From assembly GCA_026387775.1 (NCBI GenBank), contig JAPLLC010000013.1, positions 1-42,093 on the forward strand: a DNA stretch of 42,093 nucleotides. The letters run 5' to 3'. The notes under the pieces are model-generated. The model saw only the letters and a program-made list of their open reading frames with translations. It made no database searches and was not told where the DNA came from. The position numbers and the translations under genes are program-made. This DNA comes from Candidatus Methylomirabilota bacterium (GTDB taxonomy: Bacteria; Methylomirabilota; Methylomirabilia; Methylomirabilales; 2-02-FULL-66-22). Below, one piece after another: positions 1 through 8,082 of the stretch; the stretch's first letter is position 1; each line of letters starts with the position of its first letter.

Positions 1-99
1 GAAGGGTACGTCCACCGGATCGAGGCGGATCATCACCTCTCCCAGCGCCACCCCATCCCATTTGCACTGCTCCGCGGGTTTGATATTGAATGTTGCCAT
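1..99 (-). CDS. PfkB-family sugar kinase, N-terminal fragment (cut by window edge)
   Basis: This open frame is absent from the ORF track because it runs off the left edge. Reading the minus strand from the ATG at 99 gives 33 residues containing DGVALGEVMIRLDP, the first strand of PfkB/ribokinase-type kinases, close to the start of 2-keto-3-deoxygluconate kinases. A GGAGGAG ribosome site lies just upstream (about 108-116 on the plus strand). It is the next gene downstream of tctA on the same strand, 165 bases away, so it may be the last gene of the TTT operon and phosphorylate a product of the imported sugar acid. The catalytic GAGD region lies outside the window, so substrate cannot be judged. 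Confidence 0.7.
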   Translation of the reverse strand, partial: MATFNIKPAEQCKWDGVALGEVMIRLDPVDVPF

Positions 100-264
100 G
101 GCGCGCTACTCCTCCGTGAGAGTATCTGGATGGAATCACGACTGCGGATGCGCCGCCTCGCCACGTTCGTGGAGACGATCGCCTGTTGGATTCGGGGCGG
201 AGTAGATAAAGAACTCCGGGGCGTGTCAAATATCGAGGAGGACTGGCAGCACCCAGGAGACCGT

Positions 265-1773
265 TCAGTCGGGTTCCTCTTCGGCGAACTCGAGCCTCCT
301 GTTCCGGTACTGAGTCCACAACCCCCGTAAGATGACCCCGAATGCCAGCAGCATGAAGCCCAGGGCGATCGGGCGGTTGAAGAAGATCGCGTACGATCCC
401 GCGGAGATGGCGAGGGCCTGCTTGAGCGCGATCTCCAGCGGCTGCGCCAGGATCGTGGCCAGCACCACCGGGGCCAGGGGGAAGCCGAACTTGCGCATGA
501 GGTAGCCGATCATCCCGAAGAGCAGCGACATCCAGACGTCGAGCATCAGGAAGCGCACGCTGTAGGCGCCGATCAGCGAGAACACGGCGATCAGGGGCCC
601 CAGGATGGGGAAGGGGATGAAAGCGATCCGCGCCCAGAATCCGACCAGGGGGAGATTCAGCACCAGGAGCATGACGTTGCCGATGTACATGCTGGCGATG
701 ACGGACCAGACCAGTTGCGGCTGCTCCGTCCATAGCCGCGGGCCGGGCTGGATGCCGTACATCATGAGGGCGCCCAGCAGCATGGCCAGAGTCGGCCCCG
801 GCGGGATGCCGAGGGCCAGGAGCGGGATGAACTGCGCGCTGCTGCCGGCGTTGTTAGCCCCCTCCGGACCCGCCACCCCCTCCATGGCTCCCTTGCCGAA
901 CTTCTCCGGATGCTTGGAGAAGCGCTTCTCCACGTCGTAGGCCACGAAGGTGGACACCGCCGGCCCGCAGCCCGGCAGGAGCCCCATGAAGAAGCCGACG
1001 AAGGTGGAGCGGATCATGGTGACCCAGGTGTCCTTGATGTCCTGCCAGGTCGGGAGAAAGCTCTTGATCTTGGTGTCGTAGATATGGGTGATCTCTTTTT
1101 CCAGATTGACGAAGATCTCACCGAAGGCGAAAAGGCCGATGACCACGGCGATGAAGTTGACGCCGGCGATGAGCTGCGAGAAGCCGAAGGTGAGGCGGGT
1201 AGTCCCAGAGATGGGATCCATGCCCACCAGGCTGAACATCAGGCCGGCCAGCATGCCGGCCAGCCCCTTGAGCAGCGCCTTCTCCGACAGGCTTACCACC
1301 AGGCTCAGCGCCATGAACATCAGGGCGAAGTACTCGGGCGGGCCGAAGGCCAGCGCGACACCCGCCAGAGCGGGCGCGAAGAAGGTCACACCGATCAGGC
1401 TGAGCGTCCCGGCCACGAAGGAGGAGATGGCGGCGATGCCGAGGGCGGGGCCCGCACGGCCCTGCTTCGCCAGCTCGTAGCCGTCCAGGGCCGTCGGCAC
1501 GGAGGCGGCCTCTCCTGGAATGTTCACCACGATGGCCGTCGTTGACCCGCCGTACATGGCGCCATAATAGATGGCCGCCATCATGATGATGGCCGGCTCG
1601 GGGGGCAAGACGGTCGTGAGGGGGAGCAGGATGGCGATCCCCGAGGTGGGCCCGATCCCGGGAAGCACGCCGACCAGCGTGCCGATCAGGCTGCCGATGA
1701 ACGCGAAGAGCAGGTTGTATGGCGTGAGGGCGTTCCCGAATCCCTGCCCCAGGAGCTCCCACGAAAAGAGCAT
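265..1773 (-). CDS. tctA: TctA, large membrane subunit of a tripartite tricarboxylate transporter
   Basis: The 502-residue protein has the usual length and hydrophobicity of TctA, the roughly 12-helix channel subunit of the secondary TTT carboxylate importers. The hallmark glycine/proline loops occur twice: GVLPGIGPTSG near residue 35, and a related GLLPGCGPAVS followed by a conserved GVAGPEGANNA segment near the middle. An AAAGGGTG ribosome site precedes the ATG. It follows tctB by 30 bases and is transcribed in the order tctC-tctB-tctA. The solute is probably a dicarboxylate, tricarboxylate or sugar acid, chosen by the TctC partner and not readable from this subunit. Confidence 0.95.
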   Translation of the reverse strand: MLFSWELLGQGFGNALTPYNLLFAFIGSLIGTLVGVLPGIGPTSGIAILLPLTTVLPPEPAIIMMAAIYYGAMYGGSTTAIVVNIPGEAASVPTALDGYELAKQGRAGPALGIAAISSFVAGTLSLIGVTFFAPALAGVALAFGPPEYFALMFMALSLVVSLSEKALLKGLAGMLAGLMFSLVGMDPISGTTRLTFGFSQLIAGVNFIAVVIGLFAFGEIFVNLEKEITHIYDTKIKSFLPTWQDIKDTWVTMIRSTFVGFFMGLLPGCGPAVSTFVAYDVEKRFSKHPEKFGKGAMEGVAGPEGANNAGSSAQFIPLLALGIPPGPTLAMLLGALMMYGIQPGPRLWTEQPQLVWSVIASMYIGNVMLLVLNLPLVGFWARIAFIPFPILGPLIAVFSLIGAYSVRFLMLDVWMSLLFGMIGYLMRKFGFPLAPVVLATILAQPLEIALKQALAISAGSYAIFFNRPIALGFMLLAFGVILRGLWTQYRNRRLEFAEEEPD

Positions 1774-1803
1774 GTGGTCTGCACCCTTTCGGAATCAGCG
1801 GGC

Positions 1804-2274
1804 CTAGTAGAGCAGTTCCAGGGGACCCAGGGGGAAGCCGAGCCCGAGGAACTCGATAAACACGAAGTGGACCACCGCGGCGGTGATCACGCCCAAGAGG
1901 AGCGAAGCCCAGACCCGATAGTGGCCGAGATACCAGGAGAGTCCGGACACGAAAAGGGCGGTGCCGATGGGAAATCCCAGTGGATCCATGAGCCCCATGT
2001 AGAAGACCAGGGAGGCGAAAGCAACGGCGATCCGACGCCGTCCTCCCCAATCCGGCCACTGGACCAACACGGGATCGCCCTGGTACCGCAAGGCCAGCAC
2101 GACGATGCCCGCGCCGATGGCCAGGAGCCCCCAGCCGACCAGGGAGGGGAGGGTGCGGGGGTCGAGACTCTCCCCCGCCATCCCCTTGATTCCCCGCCCG
2201 GCAACCAGAGTGGCCGCACCGAGAAATGCCAGCAGACTCCCGGTGATCAGGTCCGCGGACTTGAGTGTTCGCAT
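1804..2274 (-). CDS. tctB: TctB, small membrane subunit of the TTT transporter
   Basis: This 156-residue, very hydrophobic protein has four predicted transmembrane segments. The first follows MRTLKSADLITGS, and the last includes a VHFVFIEFLGLGFPLGPL segment typical of TctB C-termini. TctB is poorly conserved, so the call rests on size, topology and its position between tctC (12 bases upstream) and tctA (30 bases downstream). An AAGGGG ribosome site precedes the ATG. It is thought to support assembly and function of TctA in the cytoplasmic membrane. Confidence 0.9.
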   Translation of the reverse strand: MRTLKSADLITGSLLAFLGAATLVAGRGIKGMAGESLDPRTLPSLVGWGLLAIGAGIVVLALRYQGDPVLVQWPDWGGRRRIAVAFASLVFYMGLMDPLGFPIGTALFVSGLSWYLGHYRVWASLLLGVITAAVVHFVFIEFLGLGFPLGPLELLY

Positions 2275-2286
2275 GCGGTCTGCCCC

Positions 2287-3261
2287 TTACTTCTTGATGT
2301 CGGCGCCCTTGAGCGCCTCTTTCCAGAAGGCCTGCTGCCGCGCGATCTCGGCCTTGAACGCTTCAGCCCCCATGGTCCGAGAGACAAATCCGTCCTTGCG
2401 CATCTGCTCCTTGACCTCGGGGCTGTTGGCGATGTCCACGAATGCCTTCTGCAGTCTCTTGACGGCGTACTCCGGTGCCCCGGCCGGCAGCGCGACGCCG
2501 CGCGACACGCCCATCTCGTAGTCGAAGCCCATCTCCTTGAAGGTGGGAACATTCTCGAAGCCCGGGAACCGCTCCTTGGTGGCAAAGGCCAGCGGGATGA
2601 TCTGATCCCGCAGGCGGACCATGTCGTCGCTGTAGGCGGTGATGGCATCCACGTGGCCGCCCAGCAGGTTGGTGACCTGCGAGGCGGAGCCGCTGTGGGG
2701 GACAAACTGCATCTTGACCCCGGCATCCTTCTCCAGGTGAAGATGGAGGATGTGGGTGATGCTCCAGAGGGCCACGCCGCCGATGCTGACCTTGCTGGGG
2801 TTGGCCTTGGCCGCCGCGATCAGATCCTTGACGCTCTTGTAGGGACTGTCCTTCTTGACGGCCAGGGCCATGGGGGTGTACTGGAAGTCGCAAAGAGGGA
2901 TGAACTGTTCGGTCTTGTAGCCCACGTCCTGCATCAGCGGCTGCGTGACGATGGTGGGCAGGTTGGTGCCGGCAATCGTGTAGCCGTCGGGCTTGCTGCG
3001 CACGAACTGAGCCCACCCCACGGCCCCGCCCCCGCCCACCTTGTAGTCGATGACGATCTTCTGCCCCAGCGCCTTCTCGAGCAAGGGCTGCTGCAGCCGG
3101 GCGGTGCGATCCGACTGTCCGCCCGGATCCCAGACGACCAGGTAGGTGATCGGCTTGGTGGGATACCGTTCGGCCTCATTGCCGCGGGCGCACTCCCCGG
3201 AAGCTGCCACCGCCAGAACAACCAGCGCGACGAGCGACACAGCTAAGAACTTAGTCCGCAT
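2287..3261 (-). CDS. tctC: TctC (Bug-type) periplasmic solute-binding protein of the TTT system
   Basis: The ORF track starts at 3420, but the start is better placed at the ATG at 3261. That start has a GGAGGTGA ribosome site and begins a classic signal peptide (MRTKFLAVSLVALVVLAVAA). The mature protein (324 residues with signal) carries YPTKPITYLVVWDPGGQSD, the N-terminal Bug-family signature that contributes to the carboxylate pocket, and a YKVGGGGAVGW loop. Bug proteins bind one small carboxylate by two water-mediated carbonyl contacts, so acidic solutes are expected. It is the first gene of tctCBA. An SDR on the same strand lies 217 bases upstream. Confidence 0.93.
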   Translation of the reverse strand: MRTKFLAVSLVALVVLAVAASGECARGNEAERYPTKPITYLVVWDPGGQSDRTARLQQPLLEKALGQKIVIDYKVGGGGAVGWAQFVRSKPDGYTIAGTNLPTIVTQPLMQDVGYKTEQFIPLCDFQYTPMALAVKKDSPYKSVKDLIAAAKANPSKVSIGGVALWSITHILHLHLEKDAGVKMQFVPHSGSASQVTNLLGGHVDAITAYSDDMVRLRDQIIPLAFATKERFPGFENVPTFKEMGFDYEMGVSRGVALPAGAPEYAVKRLQKAFVDIANSPEVKEQMRKDGFVSRTMGAEAFKAEIARQQAFWKEALKGADIKK

Positions 3262-3478
3262 TGCCCATTCACCTCCGTGTTGGTGAGGTACCAACCAGAC
3301 GGCCGAGTCCGATGCCCCCTCCTTCACACGCGCACGATTCAGTCTAGCGACCTGCCGGTTCCGCGGTCGGCCGCCAGGAGCATGTCGCAATCTGTGGGGG
3401 TGCGTCAAGGACCGTTGCAAAATCTTCCGATCCTGCGTCCCGCTGTCCGGTGTCCGACCCGGCTGCCCCGTGGGGCGC

Positions 3479-4240
3479 TCACACCATGTAGCTGCCGCCG
3501 TTGATGTCGATGCAGACCCCGTTGACGTAGCTGGCGTCGTCCGAGGCCAGGAAGGCGATGACCGTGGCCACCTCCTCCGGCATGGCCAGTCGGCGCAGCG
3601 GGAGCGCGGCGAGGATGGCGCGCTGCTCCTCCGGCGGGCGGGCCTCCCACTTGGCCTTCACTCGGGTAGTGAGGACCACGCTCGGCGCCACGCTGTTGAC
3701 GCAGATCCCGAAGGGGCCCAGCTCCACCGCCATGTGCTTGGTAAGCCCCAGGACGCCGGCCTTGGCGGCGCTGTACTGGGGGCCGGAGATGCGGCTGAAG
3801 TTGCGACCCGCGAAGGACGAGACGTTGACGATGCGCCCGGACTTCTGGGTCTTCATGACGGGGACGGCCGCGCGGATTGCCAGGAACGCCGATTTCAAGT
3901 TCAGGGCCACGGTGGTGTCCCAATCCGTCGGGGAGATGGTCTCGACCGGCATGGTAGGGGTCCCCATGCCCGCGTTGTTCACCAGGATGTCCAGCCGTCC
4001 CCACTCCTTCACCACCGCGCCGATCATGGCGTCGACCTGGGCGGGGTCCAGCACGTCGCAGGGAACGACCAGCGCGCGGCCTCCGGCGCTACGAATCCTG
4101 GCCGACACCTGCTCCAGGTCCGACACGGTGCGAGCGCTCAATGCCACCTGGGCGCCACGGCGCGCCAGGACTTCCGCCGTGGCTGCACCGATGCCGCGCG
4201 AGGCGCCGGTGACGAGAGCGACACGATCCTTCAGGCTCAT
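3479..4240 (-). CDS. SDR-family NAD(P)-dependent oxidoreductase (canonical)
   Basis: The 253-residue classical short-chain dehydrogenase starts at MSLKDRVALVTG rather than at the longer track start, because an AGGAGGTGG ribosome site lies directly upstream. It contains the nucleotide-binding TGASRGIG near residue 14, the structural NNAG, the catalytic Ser in NVSSFAG, and YSAAK with the active-site Tyr and Lys. The C-terminal VNGVCIDINGG is also standard. It resembles 3-oxoacyl-ACP-reductase-like polyol or sugar dehydrogenases. It lies upstream of tctCBA on the same strand, so it may oxidise or reduce the imported compound. A candidate promoter lies at 4300-4328. Confidence 0.92.
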   Translation of the reverse strand: MSLKDRVALVTGASRGIGAATAEVLARRGAQVALSARTVSDLEQVSARIRSAGGRALVVPCDVLDPAQVDAMIGAVVKEWGRLDILVNNAGMGTPTMPVETISPTDWDTTVALNLKSAFLAIRAAVPVMKTQKSGRIVNVSSFAGRNFSRISGPQYSAAKAGVLGLTKHMAVELGPFGICVNSVAPSVVLTTRVKAKWEARPPEEQRAILAALPLRRLAMPEEVATVIAFLASDDASYVNGVCIDINGGSYMV

Positions 4241-4299
4241 GAGGCCACCTCCTGGTGTGTGATGGATATGACTGGGGTACACATTCTGTGAGGCTCTGA

Positions 4300-4328
4300 A
4301 TTCAACCTCTACCTCCGACCTGCGTCAA
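4300..4328 (-). promoter_or_regulatory. Candidate sigma-70 promoter for the minus-strand SDR/TTT unit
   Basis: On the minus strand, TTGACG (4323-4328) is followed after exactly 17 bases by TTGAAT (4300-4305), a moderate match to -35/-10 boxes. It lies about 60 bases upstream of the SDR start at 4240. Inference from sequence match only. Confidence 0.4.
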
Positions 4329-4388
4329 GGGGAAAGCGTCGATTGAATGGCCCAACAGTACGATTTCCGGCAGGACCAGCATTTGGTT

Positions 4389-4417
4389 TTGAATGGATCC
4401 GCGCGGGCGCGTATAAT
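4389..4417 (+). promoter_or_regulatory. Strong candidate sigma-70 promoter for the plus-strand SDR
   Basis: TTGAAT (4389-4394) and a perfect TATAAT (4412-4417) are separated by 17 bases. Transcription would start near 4424, leaving a leader of about 64 bases before the ATG at 4488. It lies back to back with the minus-strand candidate at 4300-4328, in the 247-base divergent gap. Confidence 0.7.
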
Positions 4418-4487
4418 CCTCCCACCTTGGACGCCGCAAGGGCGGCGACACGTTGAGGCGCTGTATATTGTGAAGATGGGGGACGCC

Positions 4488-5279
4488 ATGGATCTTGGCC
4501 TGAAGGGAAAGGCGGCCGTCGTGACGGCGTCCAGCCGCGGGATCGGCCGCGCGGCGGCGGAGGCCTTCGCCGTCGAGGGGGCCCGGATCTCCATGTGCGC
4601 GCGGACGGCGGCGGACGTGACGCAGGCCGCCGAGACGATCCGGGCCCGCACCGGGGCGCAGGTGCTGGCGCTGCGAGCGGACCTCACCCAGGCCGGAGAC
4701 ATCCAAGAGCTCGTCCGCCGCACCGTGGAGGCCTACGGGACGGTGGACATCCTGGTGAACAACGCCGGGGGCCCGCCCGCCGGGACCTTTGACGACATGA
4801 CCGATGCGGAATGGCAGGCGGCGTTCGAGCTCACGCTGCTCAGCACCGTCCGGCTCGTCCGCGCGGTGATTCCCCATATGCGACGGGCGGGAGGCGGTGC
4901 GATCATCAATCTGCAGTCGACCTCGGTGAAGGTGCCACTCGACAACCTGATCCTTTCCAACTCCATCCGGACCGGTGTCATCGGTCTGGCCAAGAGCCTG
5001 TCGATCGAGCTGGCCAAGGACAACATCCGGGTGAACAATGTGCTCCCGGGGGCGATCATGACGGACCGGCAGCGGCAGATGCTGGCCCTGCAGTCCAAGA
5101 AGTCCGGGCAGACCGTGGAAGAGGTCAGGCGCCTCAGAGAATCGAAAATCCCGCTTGGTCGCTTCGGGGAGCCCGAGGACCTGGCGGACATGATCGTGTT
5201 CCTGGCCTCGGATCGGGCCAAGTACATCACCGGGGTCACCGTGCAGGTGGATGGGGGGCTGGCCAGAAGCCTGATGTAG
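4488..5279 (+). CDS. SDR-like oxidoreductase with degenerate catalytic motif
   Basis: The start is placed at the ATG at 4488 (GGGGGA upstream, after the TATAAT promoter), giving 263 residues. The cofactor motif reads TASSRGIG (residues 13-20) and the structural motif NNAGGPPAG follows near residue 91. A serine stands at the catalytic Ser position (QSTS, about 144). The usual YxxxK is replaced by SNSIR (residues 157-161), so both the catalytic Tyr and Lys are absent. A known BKR-like SDR subgroup lacks the catalytic tetrad, and this protein seems to belong there. The reaction is unknown and it may not be a standard dehydrogenase. Confidence 0.88.
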   Translation: MDLGLKGKAAVVTASSRGIGRAAAEAFAVEGARISMCARTAADVTQAAETIRARTGAQVLALRADLTQAGDIQELVRRTVEAYGTVDILVNNAGGPPAGTFDDMTDAEWQAAFELTLLSTVRLVRAVIPHMRRAGGGAIINLQSTSVKVPLDNLILSNSIRTGVIGLAKSLSIELAKDNIRVNNVLPGAIMTDRQRQMLALQSKKSGQTVEEVRRLRESKIPLGRFGEPEDLADMIVFLASDRAKYITGVTVQVDGGLARSLM

Positions 5280-5415
5280 GCCTCTCCAGACACCCCGGGA
5301 CGCTCTGGTCGAGGTGAGGAGCGGGGTGCCATTTCCCGACTTTCGCCCCTCTGCTTGGGCTGCTATCCTCCAACCGCGTGCCGGCGTGGCTCTGTGAGCC
5401 GAGAAGTGGGCAAAT

Positions 5416-6084
5416 ATGAGCGCTGTCATCCAGCTCCCGATCTTTCCCCTCCCGGACGTGGTGCGGTTCCCGCACACCATGCTCCCCCTCCACGTCTTTG
5501 AGCCCCGCTACCGACAGATGGTGCAGGAGTGCCTGGCAGGGGATAGAAGGCTGGCCATGGCGCTGCTCAAGCCCGGCTGGGAGAAGGGCTACTACGGGCG
5601 GCCGCCGGTCCATCCGATTGCAGGTGCGGGGGAGATCGTCCAGCATGAGGAGCTTCCGGATGGACGGTTCAACATCTTGGTGCGAGGGACGATGCGGATC
5701 GGCATCACGACGGAGCTGCCGCCGAACAAGCCGTATCGAATCGTCCGCGCCCGGCCGCTGGCGGATCGGTATCCGGATGAGGACCCCGATTCGCTCGCGA
5801 CGCGGATCGAGCGCCTGAAGGTGTTCTATCTCAGAATGCTGGCCGAGATCCAGAAGGGGCAGGGAGAAATGGCGAGAATCTTCAGCGGAGTGAAGGATCC
5901 CGCCATCATCGTGGATCGGATCGCCGGGGCGGCCATCTCGGACACGGAGGCGCGCCAGCAGGTGCTGGAATGCGTGGAGGTTCCCGCGCGGATCTCCCTG
6001 GTGCAGGATTTCCTCGTCGGCATTCTCGCCCGCGTTTCCGACCGGAACACCCCCAGCGAACGAGGCTCCGGACGACAAAACTGA
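5416..6084 (+). CDS. LON substrate-binding (N-terminal) domain protein
   Basis: The 222-residue protein contains only the LON N-terminal domain. It opens with LPIFPLPDVVRFPHTMLPLHVFEPRYRQM, the diagnostic start of the family, and lacks the AAA+ and Ser-Lys protease domains of full Lon. Such stand-alone proteins occur widely in bacteria; their role is unproven and is presumed to be binding of unfolded or specific protein clients in the cytoplasm. The ribosome site is weak. A hairpin overlapping the stop codon (6084-6106) separates it from the convergent gene at 6137. Confidence 0.92.
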   Translation: MSAVIQLPIFPLPDVVRFPHTMLPLHVFEPRYRQMVQECLAGDRRLAMALLKPGWEKGYYGRPPVHPIAGAGEIVQHEELPDGRFNILVRGTMRIGITTELPPNKPYRIVRARPLADRYPDEDPDSLATRIERLKVFYLRMLAEIQKGQGEMARIFSGVKDPAIIVDRIAGAAISDTEARQQVLECVEVPARISLVQDFLVGILARVSDRNTPSERGSGRQN

Positions 6085-6106
6085 GCGCCTGCCGGGCAGA
6101 GGCGCT
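6084..6106. terminator. Hairpin between convergent genes
   Basis: AGCGCCT (6084-6090) pairs perfectly with AGGCGCT (6100-6106) across a 9-base loop, in the 52-base gap between convergent genes. No T-tract follows on either strand, so it is only a possible bidirectional terminator. Confidence 0.4.
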
Positions 6107-6136
6107 ACGCGTGGGGACTTGGGCGAGCTTGCGGGC

Positions 6137-6910
6137 TTATGCGTGAGGGGCTTCAGGGTCTAGCGAGGATGGCCGTGGTCCGGCCAGGCCTCCAGGGTCC
6201 GGCTTGCGGAGGCTGCGGACATCCTCGATGATCCGCTCCATGTCGCGCACCCGCTCCGCCAATTTCTCCGCCAGCGGCTGGATCTCATCCAGGACGAGGT
6301 GTAGGTTTTCTGCCCCGTGGGCTCGCGTCATGAGCCGGACGACCTCCTCGACGTATATGGAGGCGGACGCCAGCGGCCGTTCCATCTCGTAGACGGCCGT
6401 GCTGATCGCTTCGGCGATGGCGTTCTGGCGCTCCCGTGTGAGTAGCTCTTCCTGCAGCCGGGTCACCGTCCGCAGCGTCTCTTCGATCCTTCGGTTCTTC
6501 TCCTCCAACTCCTTGCCCCGATCCTGGAGCGCCCGCTCCGACTGCTGCAGACGACGTCGCTCCGCGACCAGGAGGGAGATCGCGATCGAGCTCAGGGCGA
6601 AACCCAGGAAGCGGGAGGCCGCATCCCAGTAGGGAAACACGAGAGATGCCCGTGCGGGGGTCGTGTAGAGATCGACCGTCAGGTAGACGCATGCAGCCAA
6701 GATGGAATAGCCCAGGGACGCGCCCCAGGGCTCGACGAGGGCCAGCGAGACCAGGATGAGGATATAGAACGGGGCGGATGCGACCTGCGGCCCGGTGATG
6801 TAATCGAACCAGCCTGCCGTCAGCAAAAGAATGATCCACGCGACCTGTCGGGGGCCGCGCGGCATTGCGATTCGCTTGGCTTGCTTCTCCAGGAAAGCTA
6901 CAACCGGCAT
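6137..6910 (-). CDS. Histidine-kinase-like membrane protein without phospho-acceptor His or ATPase domain
   Basis: The 257-residue protein has about four hydrophobic segments between residues 24 and 115. A charged coiled coil follows (about 118-165, rich in E, K, R, Q), then a DHp-like two-helix segment. Where NtrB-type kinases read AHEINNPL, this protein reads VYEMERPL, placing Tyr174 at the phosphorylated histidine. The protein ends about 80 residues later with no N, G1 or F boxes, so it has no ATP-binding domain. It cannot act as a normal kinase; a dimerising decoy, membrane sensor scaffold or phosphatase-like partner are possibilities. It stands alone, convergent with the LON gene. Confidence 0.75.
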   Translation of the reverse strand: MPVVAFLEKQAKRIAMPRGPRQVAWIILLLTAGWFDYITGPQVASAPFYILILVSLALVEPWGASLGYSILAACVYLTVDLYTTPARASLVFPYWDAASRFLGFALSSIAISLLVAERRRLQQSERALQDRGKELEEKNRRIEETLRTVTRLQEELLTRERQNAIAEAISTAVYEMERPLASASIYVEEVVRLMTRAHGAENLHLVLDEIQPLAEKLAERVRDMERIIEDVRSLRKPDPGGLAGPRPSSLDPEAPHA

Positions 6911-7241
6911 GGTGACATCCCCAGCCTAGTGAAAGATCGCCGTCAACCGTCAGGGCGTCAGTTCCAGGCGATTTGGTATTGGACAGGCAAGAAGCCTCAA
7001 GATCATATTTCAGTCACTACCCCTTGTCAATTCGGTCTCGACCCTGATGACCCCGGAAGTCAACGGGGAAGCAGTAACAGGGGACCTGATGAATCGCATC
7101 ACAGGTCCCAGGGTCGGCTGGTTTGTGATAAAGTCCAGCCATTGTCCGCCGAGGAGACGAACGAGACCTGCGGATGGCCGAATCGGATTCGGGTGGCCTG
7201 CCACCAAAGATGACCGAAGACAACCTCGAAAGGAGCGATTC
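6911..7241. other. Divergent intergenic region with one hairpin
   Basis: This 331-base gap lies between the minus-strand kinase-like gene and the plus-strand cupin. It holds the perfect inverted repeat GGGACCTG (7081-7088) and CAGGTCCC (7102-7109). No convincing promoter or small gene was seen. The track's longer cupin start at 7047 is not supported by a ribosome site. Confidence 0.4.
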
Positions 7242-7652
7242 ATGCCGGAAATCGAGCGGTACGCAACCGATGAGGAATTCAAGAGTCGGATCACCCATTA
7301 CCCTGATGTGCCCCTGAGCGAGCTTGTTCCTGGCACGACCAGCCACATCGTCCCGGGCGAGCGGGCGCTGGTGAGCTTCCTGACGATGTCGGCGAACTCC
7401 TTCTTCCCCCCTCATCGCCACGAAGCCGAGCAGATCATGATCGTGATTGACGGCCACATGGACGAAATCATCGAGGGCAAGCTTTACCGCGTGAAGAAAG
7501 GGGATGTGATCGTTCTGCCGTCGAATATCGAGCACGGCGGTCGAATCCGCGAGGTGGACTGCAAGGCCATCGACATCTTCTGCCCGCCCCGGATCGATTA
7601 CATCGAGAAGCATCGGAAAGCGCTCGAGGCGCAGAGGGCTCGCAAGCAATAG
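7242..7652 (+). CDS. Small cupin-fold protein
   Basis: The ATG at 7242 follows an AAAGGAG site and gives 136 residues, shorter than the track version. The cupin core is clear: PHRHEAEQIMIVIDG (motif 1, metal-binding His, His and Glu), then a KKGDVIVLPSNIEHGG stretch carrying motif 2 and the third His. Single-domain cupins of this size are sugar or lipid isomerases, dioxygenases or binding proteins, and the sequence does not decide between them. It is a monocistronic gene followed by a transposase relic, so the context gives little help. Confidence 0.85.
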   Translation: MPEIERYATDEEFKSRITHYPDVPLSELVPGTTSHIVPGERALVSFLTMSANSFFPPHRHEAEQIMIVIDGHMDEIIEGKLYRVKKGDVIVLPSNIEHGGRIREVDCKAIDIFCPPRIDYIEKHRKALEAQRARKQ

Positions 7653-7664
7653 TCCTGAAAATGA

Positions 7665-7919
7665 CGACGATCGGGCGCGGCCCCACTCTGCGCAATACGT
7701 CCAGGCCACGCGAGCGGCCGCGCCCGAGAGCGTCTCAAGCCGAACGCCCGGCAGGTGAAGCCCCGACACGCATCGGACCGAATGCGGCTGGGACTGGTCC
7801 TGCTGGCCCACTGCTTCGCCTGGCGCGAGGCGTTGACGATCGTCCAGCCCGCGACCATCCTTCGCTGGCATCGCAAGGCCTTCCGCCTCTTCTGGCGCTG
7901 CTGGATGCCGATCTCATGA
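7665..7919 (+). pseudogene. Transposase/integrase N-terminal relic
   Basis: An in-frame stretch between stops at 7662 and 7917 reads WREALTIVQPATILRWHRK followed by AFRLFWR. This matches the conserved N-terminal region of rve-type integrase/transposases (pattern W.E.L.IV.P.T...WHR.GFRL.W). The frame then ends after a few unrelated residues. The catalytic DDE domain and any terminal repeats are missing. It is a decayed insertion-sequence fragment about 30 bases downstream of the cupin and about 160 bases upstream of the LacI gene. The track's frame at 7661-7930 is a shadow of it. Confidence 0.7.
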
Positions 7920-8024
7920 GTGCCACCTAAAGAAAGCAAGACGACGAACTCTCTCTTGCCTTTTCAGCACTCTTCATACCCCTAAACTGCAACCCTATTC
8001 TTCATGTCTTTAGGAAAGAATTTC

Positions 8025-8053
8025 TTGACAGGTTCTCATCGTCAGTGCTAAAC
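8025..8053 (+). promoter_or_regulatory. Candidate promoter of the LacI-led cluster
   Basis: A perfect TTGACA -35 box (8025-8030) lies upstream of the LacI gene. The -10 box is weak (CTAAAC at 17-base spacing, or TAAACG at 18) and overlaps the first operator copy, which suits repression by steric exclusion. Inference from sequence. Confidence 0.5.
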
Positions 8054-8068
8054 GTTTCGCTAAACGTT
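8047..8068 (+). promoter_or_regulatory. Tandem LacI-type operator
   Basis: GCTAAACGTT occurs twice, at 8047-8056 and 8059-8068, with a 12-base period. The first copy sits in the 14-base near-palindrome GCTAAACGTTTCGC centred on CG, the form expected for LacI/GalR-family operators. It lies 15 bases upstream of the LacI gene, over the presumed -10 region, so autoregulation and control of the following genes is likely. Confidence 0.65.
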
Positions 8069-8082
8069 ACAGGGGAGAAGGA

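Noticed and set aside
1774-3246. 490-residue plus-strand frame opposite tctB-tctC
   Set aside because: It is antisense to genes with clear signal peptide, motifs and ribosome sites. Its composition (G, D, H, Q rich with no domain) is typical of a GC-rich shadow.
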